Below are positions 54,441-64,000 of a stretch of 64,000 bases of DNA, piece after piece. Source of the DNA: Acrasis kona (Eukaryota > Heterolobosea > Eutetramitea > Acrasida > Acrasidae); NCBI GenBank assembly GCA_026419775.2, contig JAOPGA020000204.1, forward strand, positions 1 through 64,000, given 5' to 3'. Both the position numbers and the translations under genes were made by a program. A model generated the notes under the pieces. The model saw nothing but the letters and a program-made list of their open reading frames with translations. It was not told where the DNA came from and ran no database searches. The first letter of the stretch is position 1. Each line of letters opens with the position of its first letter.

Positions 54441-55392
54441 ATGATAACAACCGTCAGCGAAATCACGGTAGATGAGGCTGAGTGCCTGAAGAAGACTGAG
54501 GGGCCAGAGAAAAAGGAGAACATCCACAAATTCGCCAAAGTGAAAACAGAGAGAAGTAAGCAGTTAGCCGACGGGTACTCGAATGAAAAGCGTATGATGG
54601 AAATTACCAGCATATCTTTGTTCGCATGCTTCTTCTTTTATAACGTGTATATCATTTTTCCATATATCAACTCCACAACAGCAGCGCTAATGTTGTTGGT
54701 TGCTGTTGTTGTAGGCATGTTGATGGCAGACTTTGTAAGTGGTGTCATTCACTGGGCCGCAGACACGTGGGGAACGACAGAATGGGCTTTTGTAAGATTT
54801 TTTTTGCACGTTTCTAACGACCCTAGGTTGGTAACACTTTTATCCGTTCATTTAGAGAGCATCACATTGATCCAGCCGCCATAACAAGACATGATTGGAT
54901 CGAAACTAACGGAGATAACGCTCTTGTATCCATCTTCTTCCTATTACCTCCACACATTATTAATCTATTATTCTATGGTTCATTACCAGTTCCAGGCATG
55001 AAGTTGGACAACTTCCAATTATTCACACTTATATTCAACGTTACATTTAGTTTGTTCATTGCATTCACTAATCAAGTAAGTCTCAAAAAAATAAATGTTT
55101 TAATCATTACTAGTTCCACAAATGGGCCCACTCACCTATCCAACCAACCATTGTGAGAAAAATGCAAGAATATGGTTTGATTCTATCACGCCAGAATCAC
55201 TTGGTTCACCACAAGTCACCCTTCGACTGCTACTATTGCATAACTACCGGATGGTTAAATCCATTCTTAACAAGAATAGAGTTTTGGAGACGGTTTGAGG
55301 AACTTATCAGCTACACCACAGGGTTGCTACCAAGAAGCGACGACATGAAGTGGAACGACCACATTGACTTGTTAAAGGATAAGAAGAAATAA
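54441..55392 (+). CDS. PEDS1: Plasmanylethanolamine desaturase (TMEM189/Kua/CarF family)
   Basis: ER enzyme that introduces the vinyl-ether double bond to make plasmalogens. Three exons (54441-54826, 54856-55075, 55114-55392; introns 29 and 38 nt), 294 aa. Histidine-rich motifs are complete: [36 protein letters not shown], and HLVHH in [21 protein letters not shown]. Two hydrophobic spans at about 55-105 and one at 165-205 anchor it. The 29-nt intron at 54827-54855 is the shortest in the window; it joins DP to REHH in frame. Confidence 0.92.
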
Positions 55393-55403
55393 ATTTATAT
55401 ATT

Positions 55404-56453
55404 TTACAATACAAGAACTGATAATAGAACCAATGAAATCCATCCTAGAGTACTCCAATCCCGTTTCAATAAACTACTTCCGCTCACAGTGTCGGATCCA
55501 GAAGCGGCTTCTCTTTGTGATTCAGGTAAAGGTTTGGTTTCGATCTGAGAGGTGTCAGAGTTTGAACTTGTAGTAACCGCATTAACCAAGACGGCTGGTG
55601 GATTGTTACCAAGACTGGTTGGATTCCTCAATCCGCTCAGGTTGGATATTTGTGTGTTGATCCAAGGTACGAAGGCACTCACTTTAGTATAAACTGCAAA
55701 CTCATCATCACCTTTTCCACAATCAGAAGGCCCATAACTAACGATTCCAACGCTACACCATTCACCATCAACTTTGACGGAAATTGATCCTCCAGAGTCA
55801 CCTTCGCAACTATTAATGTTAATGATTTACATGAAGAAAAATGCTTACGTGTCAGTTGGAGCACCTGCAACCATACATATTTGTGTTAAGGGATTGTAGA
55901 TTGCTCCGAATTGTTGTGCACAGTTTTTGTTATCTGCTACTGTGATTTCTGTGAATAAAAGATTACTAGAGGACCTTCCTACCTCTGTAAATCCCCAACC
56001 ACTTGCTGAAAGTTTGACACCCTGTGCGGGATTTCCGGTGGCTATGCTCAATGCACTGGTGGTATTGTCAAAGGTGAGGGGATTATAAAGTTGTAGTATG
56101 GCAATGTCATTTTGTAAATTTTGACGGCTAAAACTCTGGTGATACGTGTAGTGGCTAACATATGCTAATTTCTTGCTTGGTACGGATCTGATTCCTATTG
56201 TTCCAGAAACGATGGTAATCGTGCTGACTCCGCTGTAAGCAACGCAATGTGCTGCCGTTAAAATGTGTCTATTGTTGATGATTGCACCTCCGCACGAAAA
56301 AACTCCTTGAGAAGCTGTTATTTGAACGAAAACCTGATACGGGAATTGTCCTAGTGATGCTGGCGTCCCACCTGCAATGCGAATTGATCTCTGTGAGCAC
56401 ACGAATGAGATAATCATGCATAGTAATAGTGTGAAGGCCAATGGTATCCTCAT
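55404..56453 (-). CDS. Secreted trypsin-like serine protease, probable GPI anchor
   Basis: 336 aa from two exons (55849-56453, 55404-55809; intron 39 nt). Signal peptide MRIPLAFTLLLCMIISFVCS, activation-type site IR-IAGGTPAS, catalytic His in LTAAHC, Asp in NDIAIL, Ser in CEGDSGG. The residue six before the Ser is Asp (PTDTCEGDSGG), predicting cleavage after Lys/Arg. A Ser/Thr-rich linker and hydrophobic end (LGWISLVLLSVLVL) suggest a GPI-anchored surface enzyme. The surface protein at 37633 carries an RRQRR site, but a functional link is only speculation. Stop is 11 bp from that of the desaturase gene. Confidence 0.92.
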
Positions 56454-57115
56454 CGTAGTAATTTTTGTGTTGTCTTGTAAAGTTTTATTTTTATTCAAAG
56501 TTGCCCTCTTCAAGATAAACGTTTTCCGCGCAGCAACCGGTTGTGAATCCTTTGATCAAATTGATTCATGAGGTCGAATGATTAAATTGACTATTCATAT
56601 TTATAAAGGGGCATAGATGTATGGCGCAAGTTTGCATCAATACCATACTTGAGATAAAGTACTTTTTAAAGTTAAGAGGCGGTGGAAATGTTTCAATCTC
56701 TGTTCTTTGACATTGAAAAGTTGACAATAAAGCCAAACTGTCGCAAAGATTTCTTTATTTTTTTTATTAAATAAATCCTCTTAACATGTTTTTTTGTCTT
56801 TTTGGATCTTTGATTGATTTTGCTGAACAATTTGACACTGGTTCAGAAAAGATGTGAGTTTGATTAACGTTGCAATCTAGAGAAAAAGCAATAACGAGAT
56901 GTGATTGTATGTATTGTGTATTTTGACCCTAATCTTCTCCGTTGTACGTCCGTCTTCTCCAGCCTCGCACCGCTCTACATCTTAGGTCTTCAAAGTATGG
57001 CAATGCTATCTTCCAGTCCAAGAAACTGTACTTCCTCTATTTACTCCCCTCTTTCAATTTTACATAGTTGTGTGATTTGAAAATATTGCCATAAATAGAA
57101 GAGTTTACAGTAACA
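56454..57115. other. Intergenic stretch with repeat copy A
   Basis: Contains a 56-bp segment at 56631-56686 (core AAAGTACTTTTTA at 56656) that recurs at 58887-58940. No gene supported. The two copies lie either side of the surface-protein gene at 57116. Confidence 0.6.
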
Positions 57116-58393
57116 ATGCACATTATTTCAATTTTGCTATGCTCATTAGCCCTAGTGTTGGCCCAAACAGAGAGACAAGTCGAAAGATTCAATGATTAGA
57201 TATACATTCCCAGTAATAATAACCAGTACTCCACCTTTGACGTCAAGTCGCTCAATTACATTGCTGAAGAACCACTACCAATACCATCTTTTGTGGTTTC
57301 GTGGAAGTATGATTCTGATGGTCTCCATAGAATATATAACTTTACAAATTCAAATAACGCCATGTACCAGTTCAATGGGCACCTTGACACTTATAAACAA
57401 AAAGAAGATATCCTGTACATCATGTTTTCACTTGTTTACAAAAATATCACCGAAGAACATACCCTCCAATATGCTGTCCGTGTTAACACTACCACTATGG
57501 CCCCGATTCAACCAGAAACCGAAATATATCGTACACAATCAAATAAATTTGGATATAAATGGAATGGTATTCTAGTAGCATTTTTTGTTGGAGAAACGTT
57601 AATCAAGTATGACTTTATGGATGGTTCTCTTATCAGCATCTACAACCTACCAGTTCAATACGTTTCCCGGGAATACAGTACTAGTTTCACCTACGTGACC
57701 ACTAAAAATCAAAAAGAATACGTTGTTTACCACTCTGAAAAGAACGTCATTACCAAGTGGAACATCATAAACAACACTTTTGTAGAATGTGATGCAATCA
57801 TCAAGACACGATCAAATTATATCAATAATGACCAAAGCAGAAAGATTAAATACTTTAGTGGATCTTACACGTTCTTATTCGATGATGAAGAAATGGGATA
57901 CTTTGCACCTATTATTTTTTCCTCTGATTCAAATCCAGGTTGTAGTACAGGTGGACTAGCAGAAGGGGGACTAGGAGATGCTTGGGGTATTATCGATCCA
58001 GAGACCTTTCAAATGATCAAATTTGTACTAATGCCAAATGTAACCTATACAGTTTGTTGGGATACAAATTTTAAACTCGGTATTAAAGGCAATACTATTT
58101 ATAATATCTTTTATGCTAGAGACATAAAAGGGCCATATGTTTATAAAAGATACCATATTTTGTATAGTTACACACTTCATGATACTTGCATCAAGAGAGT
58201 GGACTCTCGTGATCCTAAAAGTATTACCTGTCTCAGTATAGATAAATACATTGGGAGGCCCAACCCAACAACATTTGGATCATGCCAATTACCTGAAAAA
58301 AATAACAAAGTCACTAGTCTAGCGTCACAAACTGTTGGATTATTAGGAACTGTATTGGTAGCTTTGATGTTGCAAAAACTACTTTTTTATTGA
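57116..58393 (+). CDS. Secreted propeller-like surface protein, GPI-type tail, in-frame TAG near the start
   Basis: The ATG at 57116 opens with a signal peptide (MHIISILLCSLALVLAQ), but a TAG stands in frame at 57197-57199 after RFND. The same frame continues without a break to the stop at 58391-58393, giving 425 codons in all. The body (about residues 30-390) has repeated short strands with Tyr/Phe as in a propeller, a Gly-rich GGLAEGGLGDAWG, four late Cys residues and a hydrophobic end (LLGTVLVALMLQKLLFY). A 45-nt GTGTTG..GATTAG span (57155-57199) would remove the stop in frame but also the cleavage site and uses an atypical donor. Confidence 0.6.
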
Positions 58394-58979
58394 TATTTGA
58401 AATAAGCTTGAATTATAAACAACTTTATTCACAAACAATCATAAATGATGTCCACAACGACGAACCTTCGATCAAAATTGAGCTATTATTTGCTGGTGCC
58501 TTGCCTTCACTATTGTGATATTCTATACTATATTGCTTTCTTCTTGTCCCAAAGTCAAATTTTTTTATCTTTAAAATTGATGTGTTGGTAAGAATATATA
58601 TTGCGTCCTATAATTTGAGCCATTTTTTAACCACACATTGTACTCATCACGTATGTCATCTCGCAATATGTTAGTAACCGCCACATTTCCTGTATGTGTT
58701 CAACAAACGTTCACATGAACAAGACCTTTTTAAAAATGGAGAAGAAAGGTTTACAACATAATTTTTACAATGTCATCTTATCTCGCTGTTCAGAAGAAGA
58801 GACATTCGAGAATGTTGTCGTAGATGCTGATGAGATGATGTATTTTAAAGAGTATTTGAATGGCATTGTTGTACTTTAACAGCGACTTTACATCAACATT
58901 ACTTGAGACAAAGTACTTTTTATATCAGAGAGGCGGAAGATATAAGCAGGATGTATAAATGAAAAAGAATAGATATTTA
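58394..58979. other. Intergenic stretch with repeat copy B and a small open frame
   Basis: Repeat copy B lies at 58887-58940. A 61-aa plus-strand frame at 58694-58879 (MCSTNVHMNKTF...YFKEYLNGIVVL) reads like a short protein or the end of a lost gene; I do not support it as a gene. No other signal seen. Confidence 0.4.
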
Positions 58980-60182
58980 TTAAGCACTCACAGCGATGTT
59001 TAAATTATTGGTCAAGTTGACATTTGTACAAACTCTCATGTCAAAAGAAAGACTTTGAGACAAAACACTTCGTTTGGTTGTTCTCGATAGAGGAGGTTCT
59101 GTTCTTATAATTTGTTCTGGCGCATCAACCATTGGTTCAGGTAAATAGGGAATGCATATTGCTGGGATAGTAACAGTAGGAGCAGGAGTGGGGTTCGGAG
59201 TTGAATCTGTGCAGGTTGTGGTTCCACATGAGCAGACGTGACAACTTTTCGATGGTGATTGGAATAAAATTTGATTACCTGACGCAATAACATTGATTCT
59301 GCTTGTTGTCTGTGCTAATAATCCCAAGTTAATGTTCAATCCGAGGTTCAATAGTCCTAATATGTTGACTTGAGCTGCAGCATTGATGACATTGAATCTG
59401 TCTAGATCGATTTGGGCCATTTGCAAAGCGCCTTGTGCTGTTTGACTGGCTATGGTCAACAAGTTAGTGTTGCATGCATCACGTACTACTGATAATGCAC
59501 CATTTAACCCAATTCTTATACTTGAAAATGCCGTGACAACTCCACTATTGTAAGTGTATCTGTTAATTGAACCGCTTTGAGATGTATAAATGTAGTTGGA
59601 GTCGGCAAAGATCGGTGAACCGACAAGTGATGGGCATAGTAGGCAAGACCTGATTGTAGATACAGATCCAAAGTTGATTGGATCAACTATTGAAATAGAG
59701 CTACCTGATGCAAGCACCAACTTTCCGTTCGATGAACCTATCAATGAGTTTGATGAAGCAGTGCAAGCTGGGCTTCCAATTACTGATAGTGTAGCGCAGC
59801 TTAATGCAGTGAAGCAATTGTCTTGGGACAAGAATATATTTTCAGACGAAACTGCTGACACAATAGACCCAGTAGAGATCGTAATACTTCTTAAGGACGA
59901 TCCAGTCAACATGTCAACTACAGCCAATGTGTTAACATTGTTTCTAATACCAGTTACAACAACAATGTTCGCACCCTCACCAACTACTGCAGAAGTTGGA
60001 GTAAAAGGAATGGTACAAGTGCTGGCTACTTGTCCTGTTGCAGTGACCGTCTTGACGACCACTGATGTTGTATCAAAATGATAAAAATTTCCATCTCCAC
60101 GTCCAAGAGTGAAACTCTTTGCAGTCACAACCTCAAGCAACAAAACAGCCACCACAAAAAGACAACAAAAAACTCTTCTCAT
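58980..60182 (-). CDS. Secreted propeller-like protein with Cys module
   Basis: 400 aa, intronless. Signal peptide (MRRVFCCLFVVAVLLLEVVTA), then a repetitive Ser/Ile/Val-rich domain with many short strands (SFTLGRGDGNFYHFD, NIVVVTGIRN, NYIYTSQSGSINRYTY), consistent with a beta-propeller. A Cys cluster CHVCSCGTTTC is followed by a TPNPTPAP linker and a non-hydrophobic end, so it is probably secreted rather than anchored. The layout (propeller, then Cys cluster, then Pro/Thr) parallels the protein at 37633. Confidence 0.72.
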   Translation of the reverse strand: MRRVFCCLFVVAVLLLEVVTAKSFTLGRGDGNFYHFDTTSVVVKTVTATGQVASTCTIPFTPTSAVVGEGANIVVVTGIRNNVNTLAVVDMLTGSSLRSITISTGSIVSAVSSENIFLSQDNCFTALSCATLSVIGSPACTASSNSLIGSSNGKLVLASGSSISIVDPINFGSVSTIRSCLLCPSLVGSPIFADSNYIYTSQSGSINRYTYNSGVVTAFSSIRIGLNGALSVVRDACNTNLLTIASQTAQGALQMAQIDLDRFNVINAAAQVNILGLLNLGLNINLGLLAQTTSRINVIASGNQILFQSPSKSCHVCSCGTTTCTDSTPNPTPAPTVTIPAICIPYLPEPMVDAPEQIIRTEPPLSRTTKRSVLSQSLSFDMRVCTNVNLTNNLNIAVSA

Positions 60183-60325
60183 TATTTAATTTTAATATCA
60201 CAAATAAAACCTTAATCCTTCTTTTTATAATCCATCCATCAAAAATGAACAGGTCTCACTTCCATAAATATTCAAAAAAAACAAACATCAATAATTACAA
60301 TAAAAAAATCAAAAGAATTAATTTT

Positions 60326-63300
60326 TTATTTTTGTGTTGCATTTTGTTTTAATCTAGAAATAACCACCGTACCACCACCACCACTATTATCCACATATAA
60401 CGCCTGTCTTTTAGACTGTACAATTCTAGTTTTTGATTTTGGTGCAACAACACCTATAGGTGCAGCATTAACCAACCTAGGAAGTACAGAAGACCCATTT
60501 TGCACATCTAATTTTTTTACAAACATTTGAGAATCAGTTTTTACAGTATTACCACTGCTATTACTATTTATTAAATTATTATTATTATTACTACTACTAC
60601 TTCCATTACCACTACTACTACTACTACTACTACTACCAGTTGTAATAATCACCACGCTCTTTTTATTACCTCCACCACCACCTCCTCCTCCAATGTTATT
60701 ACCAGGAGAAGGAGATCTAGAGATGATATTCAAATTGCTCAATGAACTAGTAGCACCACTATGATGATGATGATGATGACTGGTAGTAGATCCACCAGCA
60801 ACGCTACTGTTGTAAATGTTATTTACCAAATCATCATAGCTCTTTTTTGGTCTTACTTGCTGTATTAATTGACCATTACAAGCAGCTCTTCTTCTAGCTG
60901 ACATGATGGCAGCGGTAGCTGAGCTACTATTAGGTGCTTTCGCACCGTTATTGTTACTCACTACAGTAACCGCGCTTTTGGAGGGTCTTATTCTACTTAT
61001 ACTAAATGTGGTGGGCACCGAATCATCTTCGATGGTTGTAACCGCTACGGGACTACATACGTCGAATGAACGATGTTGTTGATTGGTGGTGGTCGTGTTG
61101 GTAGCGGTGGTTGGCGAAGAAGAAGCTTCTATGGTGGCGGTTGCATTTAATTTCGAAATTTCTTGATCCATCAAATCACCAAATTTGAAATCCAAATCCT
61201 CATCTTCCTCTTCGTCGTCTTCTTCATCTTCGCTTTCGAATTTGAAATTGTATTGAATGTCATCATCGGTCATGTACCGAATTACTGATTTACCATCCGA
61301 TTGGTATTGTAATGACGACGATTGTTGTTGTTGACCTCTTCTTGTTGTATTTCGATAATGTATGATTCCATCATCTGTTAATGATCCTCGATCTTCAAAT
61401 TCTAAATTTCGAAATTTTGATGAGGACGATGGGGACGATGGCGACATGTTTCCGTACAAGTTGGATGAATGGTGAATGTGATGGTTGGAATGATGGTGAT
61501 GATGGGAATGATGTGAATTATTATGATTTGGATTTGTGGTGGGTGATGATGTTGTTGGATTGGTTGAGGTGGTGGTGGTGATGATTAGATGATTTGATTT
61601 GTCGTGTAGTTGATTTATTGTAATGATTTTCTTTTTCTTCTTTTTTTTTGTAATCGTCAACTCTTTTGATTTTTTGGAAGATCGGGTAGAAGGTGCTGAT
61701 GATGGTTGTTGTTGCGATTGAGATTGCAATGGGAATGGAACGTCGATTAATTTTGTTGATTTCAGTTTTTTAAATTTCTTTTCTGGTGATGTCATTAATG
61801 ATGTGGTTGATGGATTTAAAGTGTTGACTTCGAGTGATGGGTTGGTTGTGGTCGTCGTAAGAATCTTTTTCTTCTTTTTCTTCTTTTCTGGAATGGGAGT
61901 TGGGTTGGATGATGCGTTTGATGTAGATGAGATCAAAGTATGTACATTTTTTTTGGTTTCCTTCTTGCTGGAATCTAATGTTTTCTCCTTTGTAACGTCC
62001 TTCTTCTTTCTTCTCTTCTTTCGTTTCTTTTTTCGTTTTTTTCCATCGTCGTCGGACCGGTCTTCACTTCCGCTTGAGTCATCATTGCCACTCACTTCTC
62101 CGTCGCTTGTTGGTGGTGTAATTGGATAAAGTAGTTCTAATTCGCGAATGACTTGCTTGACGCGTGTTTGGTCTGGATCGCAATAGTCAAGAATGGACTC
62201 GCAGAAAAAGTGACCCATTTGTTCCAAGTGGCGTGTGTTGAAATGCCTTTCTGAATTTCTACCAAAGTCGGGTCCGCAGAATGAAGCCTCTAAAGTGTAA
62301 GAGTTGACGAGACCGAATTCTTTGAATAAAACAACTCTTGCGGTCGATTCCTTACTTCTTTGTATGCTAAAGTTACAATCTTGAAAGGAGAAGTTGTGTG
62401 AAATTTTCCAAAGGATGCGCGGAAACACTCTTGGCGCTAATCTCTTTTCTGGGGTGGATGATTTTTCGTGGCAGCCGTACATGAAAATGTTCTTCTTTCT
62501 ACTGTGTCCGTGGAAATCACAGGATAGAATCACTTCGCGATCTTCCATGAAGCGCTTTACCATTTGTTTGGTATGGTGTATGGTAGGACAAAGTTTTGGA
62601 TTGCAATCGTTCCATCTTCTGTTTAGATCGAAACCTGCCAATGAACATCTATAATTTCCATTAATGACACCATCTGGGTTGAGCATGGGCACAATCTTGA
62701 ACACAAAGTTGTCACGCAGGATTTTAGCGTCTAGACTAGGGCCGGTTAGAAAATCAATTACTCCCTTCATCATCCAAGAAGCATTACTTTCGCCCGGATG
62801 GACTCTTGCTGATATGACAACACCTTTTCTATTTTTAAGGGATTGAGGATCGCACATGAACGAAGTAATCGTGAGCAGATCACAATTGTTACCAGCTAAT
62901 GTTTGACAAAGTGTTCTCCTCCGGAACAACTTTCGTCTCACTGAATCGTTTTCAAGGGAATTTAAATAGTTTTGTAGATTTGTATACGTATAAGGATAAC
63001 AATACGAAAAGTAATAAGTATCATTGTCATTATCAAAGAATTGACTCCACGTAAATGTATAAAAGTACCCCGACTTGCGCTTAATGTTGTTTTGATAATA
63101 ACAAATATCTACTCCACTTCTGTACCAGCCTCGTAAATTCCGCGATGCATCATACTCTGAATAGGCGAGAGGCTTCATGCCATAATTATAAAGACTGTCT
63201 CCCTTCACTAGGTTGATAATGTTAAACTTGTATTTGATGCCTTTCCGAGCATTTTTGACAGAAAAGTAGAACCACTGTGTGTGTCCTTTTGTGTTTACAT

Positions 63301-64000
63301 CAAACTTCAAAATCAAATCATACTCGTACTCGTATACTTGTATCGCCCGACGCAGGTTTCCGCTTTCGAACCTTGATTCAAAGAACAATGTTGTATCTTG
63401 GTCGTCTATTGGTACATAATATTGCTTCAGTTCCTGTGGCTTTGGTTGAGCCGAAGAATTGGCGGGGGTTGACTCCGATAATGACGCTAGGTCAAGGTTG
63501 CTTTGGGTAGCTGGTGCAGAATTTGTGTTATGCATTGGGCTAGGATCAATGCAGTCAAATACAACTCTATTTAACAGAGCTGATGGGTTGTTGATGCGTT
63601 GAGCGTCTTCGAGCATTAACCTTGTAAGCAAGCTAGGGGAGTTTTTATTTATTTCTTCTGGTTTGTCAGAAACAATATTAACATGAGAAGGCCCAGGTGT
63701 CTGCATTAGAAGCCCTGTTCCACTAGTTTGTTACATCATGATAGTGATATTCAATTCTTACTTTTTGGGTGTGCAGGTTGTATAAAGGGGTGACGAAATA
63801 AAGTTGGTTGATACTAGTAGCATATCATTATCTAAATTCCTACGATGCATATCACTTGATCTTTCATCAAGCTCGGGCGAGAATAAGAATTCTTCTACCT
63901 TTGATTCTGAATCTTCTATCTCAAACTCCGAAACGTCTGTCTCTTCTTTTTCTTCGTCTTCATCGTATAGATAACTTTTGCATTCGATAGTTGTTGTCCC
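60326..64000 (-). CDS. Cytosolic carboxypeptidase (AGBL/CCP, tubulin deglutamylase type), 5' end outside window
   Basis: M14 metallocarboxypeptidase of the Nna1/CCP group, which removes glutamates from tubulin tails. The main exon runs 60326-63722 and joins, across a 39-nt intron (63723-63761), an exon open to position 64000, giving more than 1200 residues here. The N-domain (QWFYFSVKNARKG, YSYCYPYTYT) precedes zinc ligands in RVHPGESN and DFHGHS, NPDGVINGNYRCSLAGFDLNRRW, and the catalytic Glu in YTLEASFCG. After about residue 460 a long low-complexity tail follows: Lys/Arg-rich blocks, poly-Ser, poly-Asn, His runs, poly-Gly and an acidic SEDEEDDEEEDEDL segment. Implies a microtubule array with polyglutamylation. 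Confidence 0.92.

Noticed and set aside
54793-54855. Alternative 63-64-nt intron from the strong GTAAGA donor in the desaturase gene
   Set aside because: Its phase does not join REHHIDP in frame.

Overview
The window is nuclear DNA of a unicellular eukaryote. Genes on both strands sit 50 to 300 bp apart, most are broken by very short GT-AG introns (29 to 59 nt, mostly 35 to 45; one of 82), and all three standard stops are used. Gene content (RecQ4, Sec24, Pex3, CCT-like chaperonin, NIMA kinase, RhoGAP, 7TM-RGS receptor, TALE homeodomain, SPRY/BTB and MYND proteins, GPI-type surface proteins, tubulin-type carboxypeptidase) fits a free-living amoeboid or amoeboflagellate protist. I lean towards Heterolobosea or Amoebozoa, but the sequence alone does not decide. 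No organelle, bacterial or viral segment was recognised. Layout: 0.1-8.6 kb carries a RecQ4-like helicase, an unknown kinase-like gene, an acyl-CoA dehydrogenase, a seven-exon acetyl-CoA transporter (SLC33A1 type) and a BTB-SPRY protein. 9-14.4 kb is the disturbed part: a small unknown gene, a GPI-type CAP/SCP protein, an Mpv17-like gene whose stop codon lies in the terminal repeat of a decayed hAT transposon, and a broken TMEM86/YhhN (lysoplasmalogenase-type) gene. 14.6-24.7 kb has a 7TM-RGS receptor, a secreted coiled-coil protein, a RhoGAP with a BAR-like N-terminus, a NEK kinase, an unknown beta-rich protein, protein-L-isoaspartate methyltransferase and an MFS transporter with an intron hidden in frame. 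25-28.2 kb has tRNA-Arg(TCT) with an over-long D-loop, PEX3, a MYND protein and Cu/Zn superoxide dismutase. 28.4-35.6 kb is one intronless 7.2-kb frame of unknown function. 35.7-39.2 kb and 55.4-60.2 kb hold secreted, mostly GPI-type surface proteins (GH18 chitinase-like, trypsin-like and three propeller-like proteins with Thr/Pro or Cys modules). 39.6-55.4 kb holds a TALE homeodomain protein, a degenerate CCT-type chaperonin, an acidic secreted protein, a RimK-type ATP-grasp ligase with a signal peptide, SEC24, an ERMP1-type M28 protease, an MDR oxidoreductase and a plasmanylethanolamine desaturase. The right edge is a cytosolic carboxypeptidase (AGBL type) whose 5' end runs out of the window. 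How they fit together: the secretory theme is strong (Sec24 for COPII cargo export, an ER-membrane peptidase, several GPI-type surface proteins). Two genes belong to plasmalogen metabolism (an intact desaturase and a broken lysoplasmalogenase-type gene), and fatty-acyl/acetyl-CoA handling is represented by the dehydrogenase, the acetyl-CoA transporter and the peroxisome biogenesis factor. These are thematic links only. Eukaryotic neighbours need not be co-regulated. Exon borders were read by eye from splice signals and family conservation and should be treated as models.
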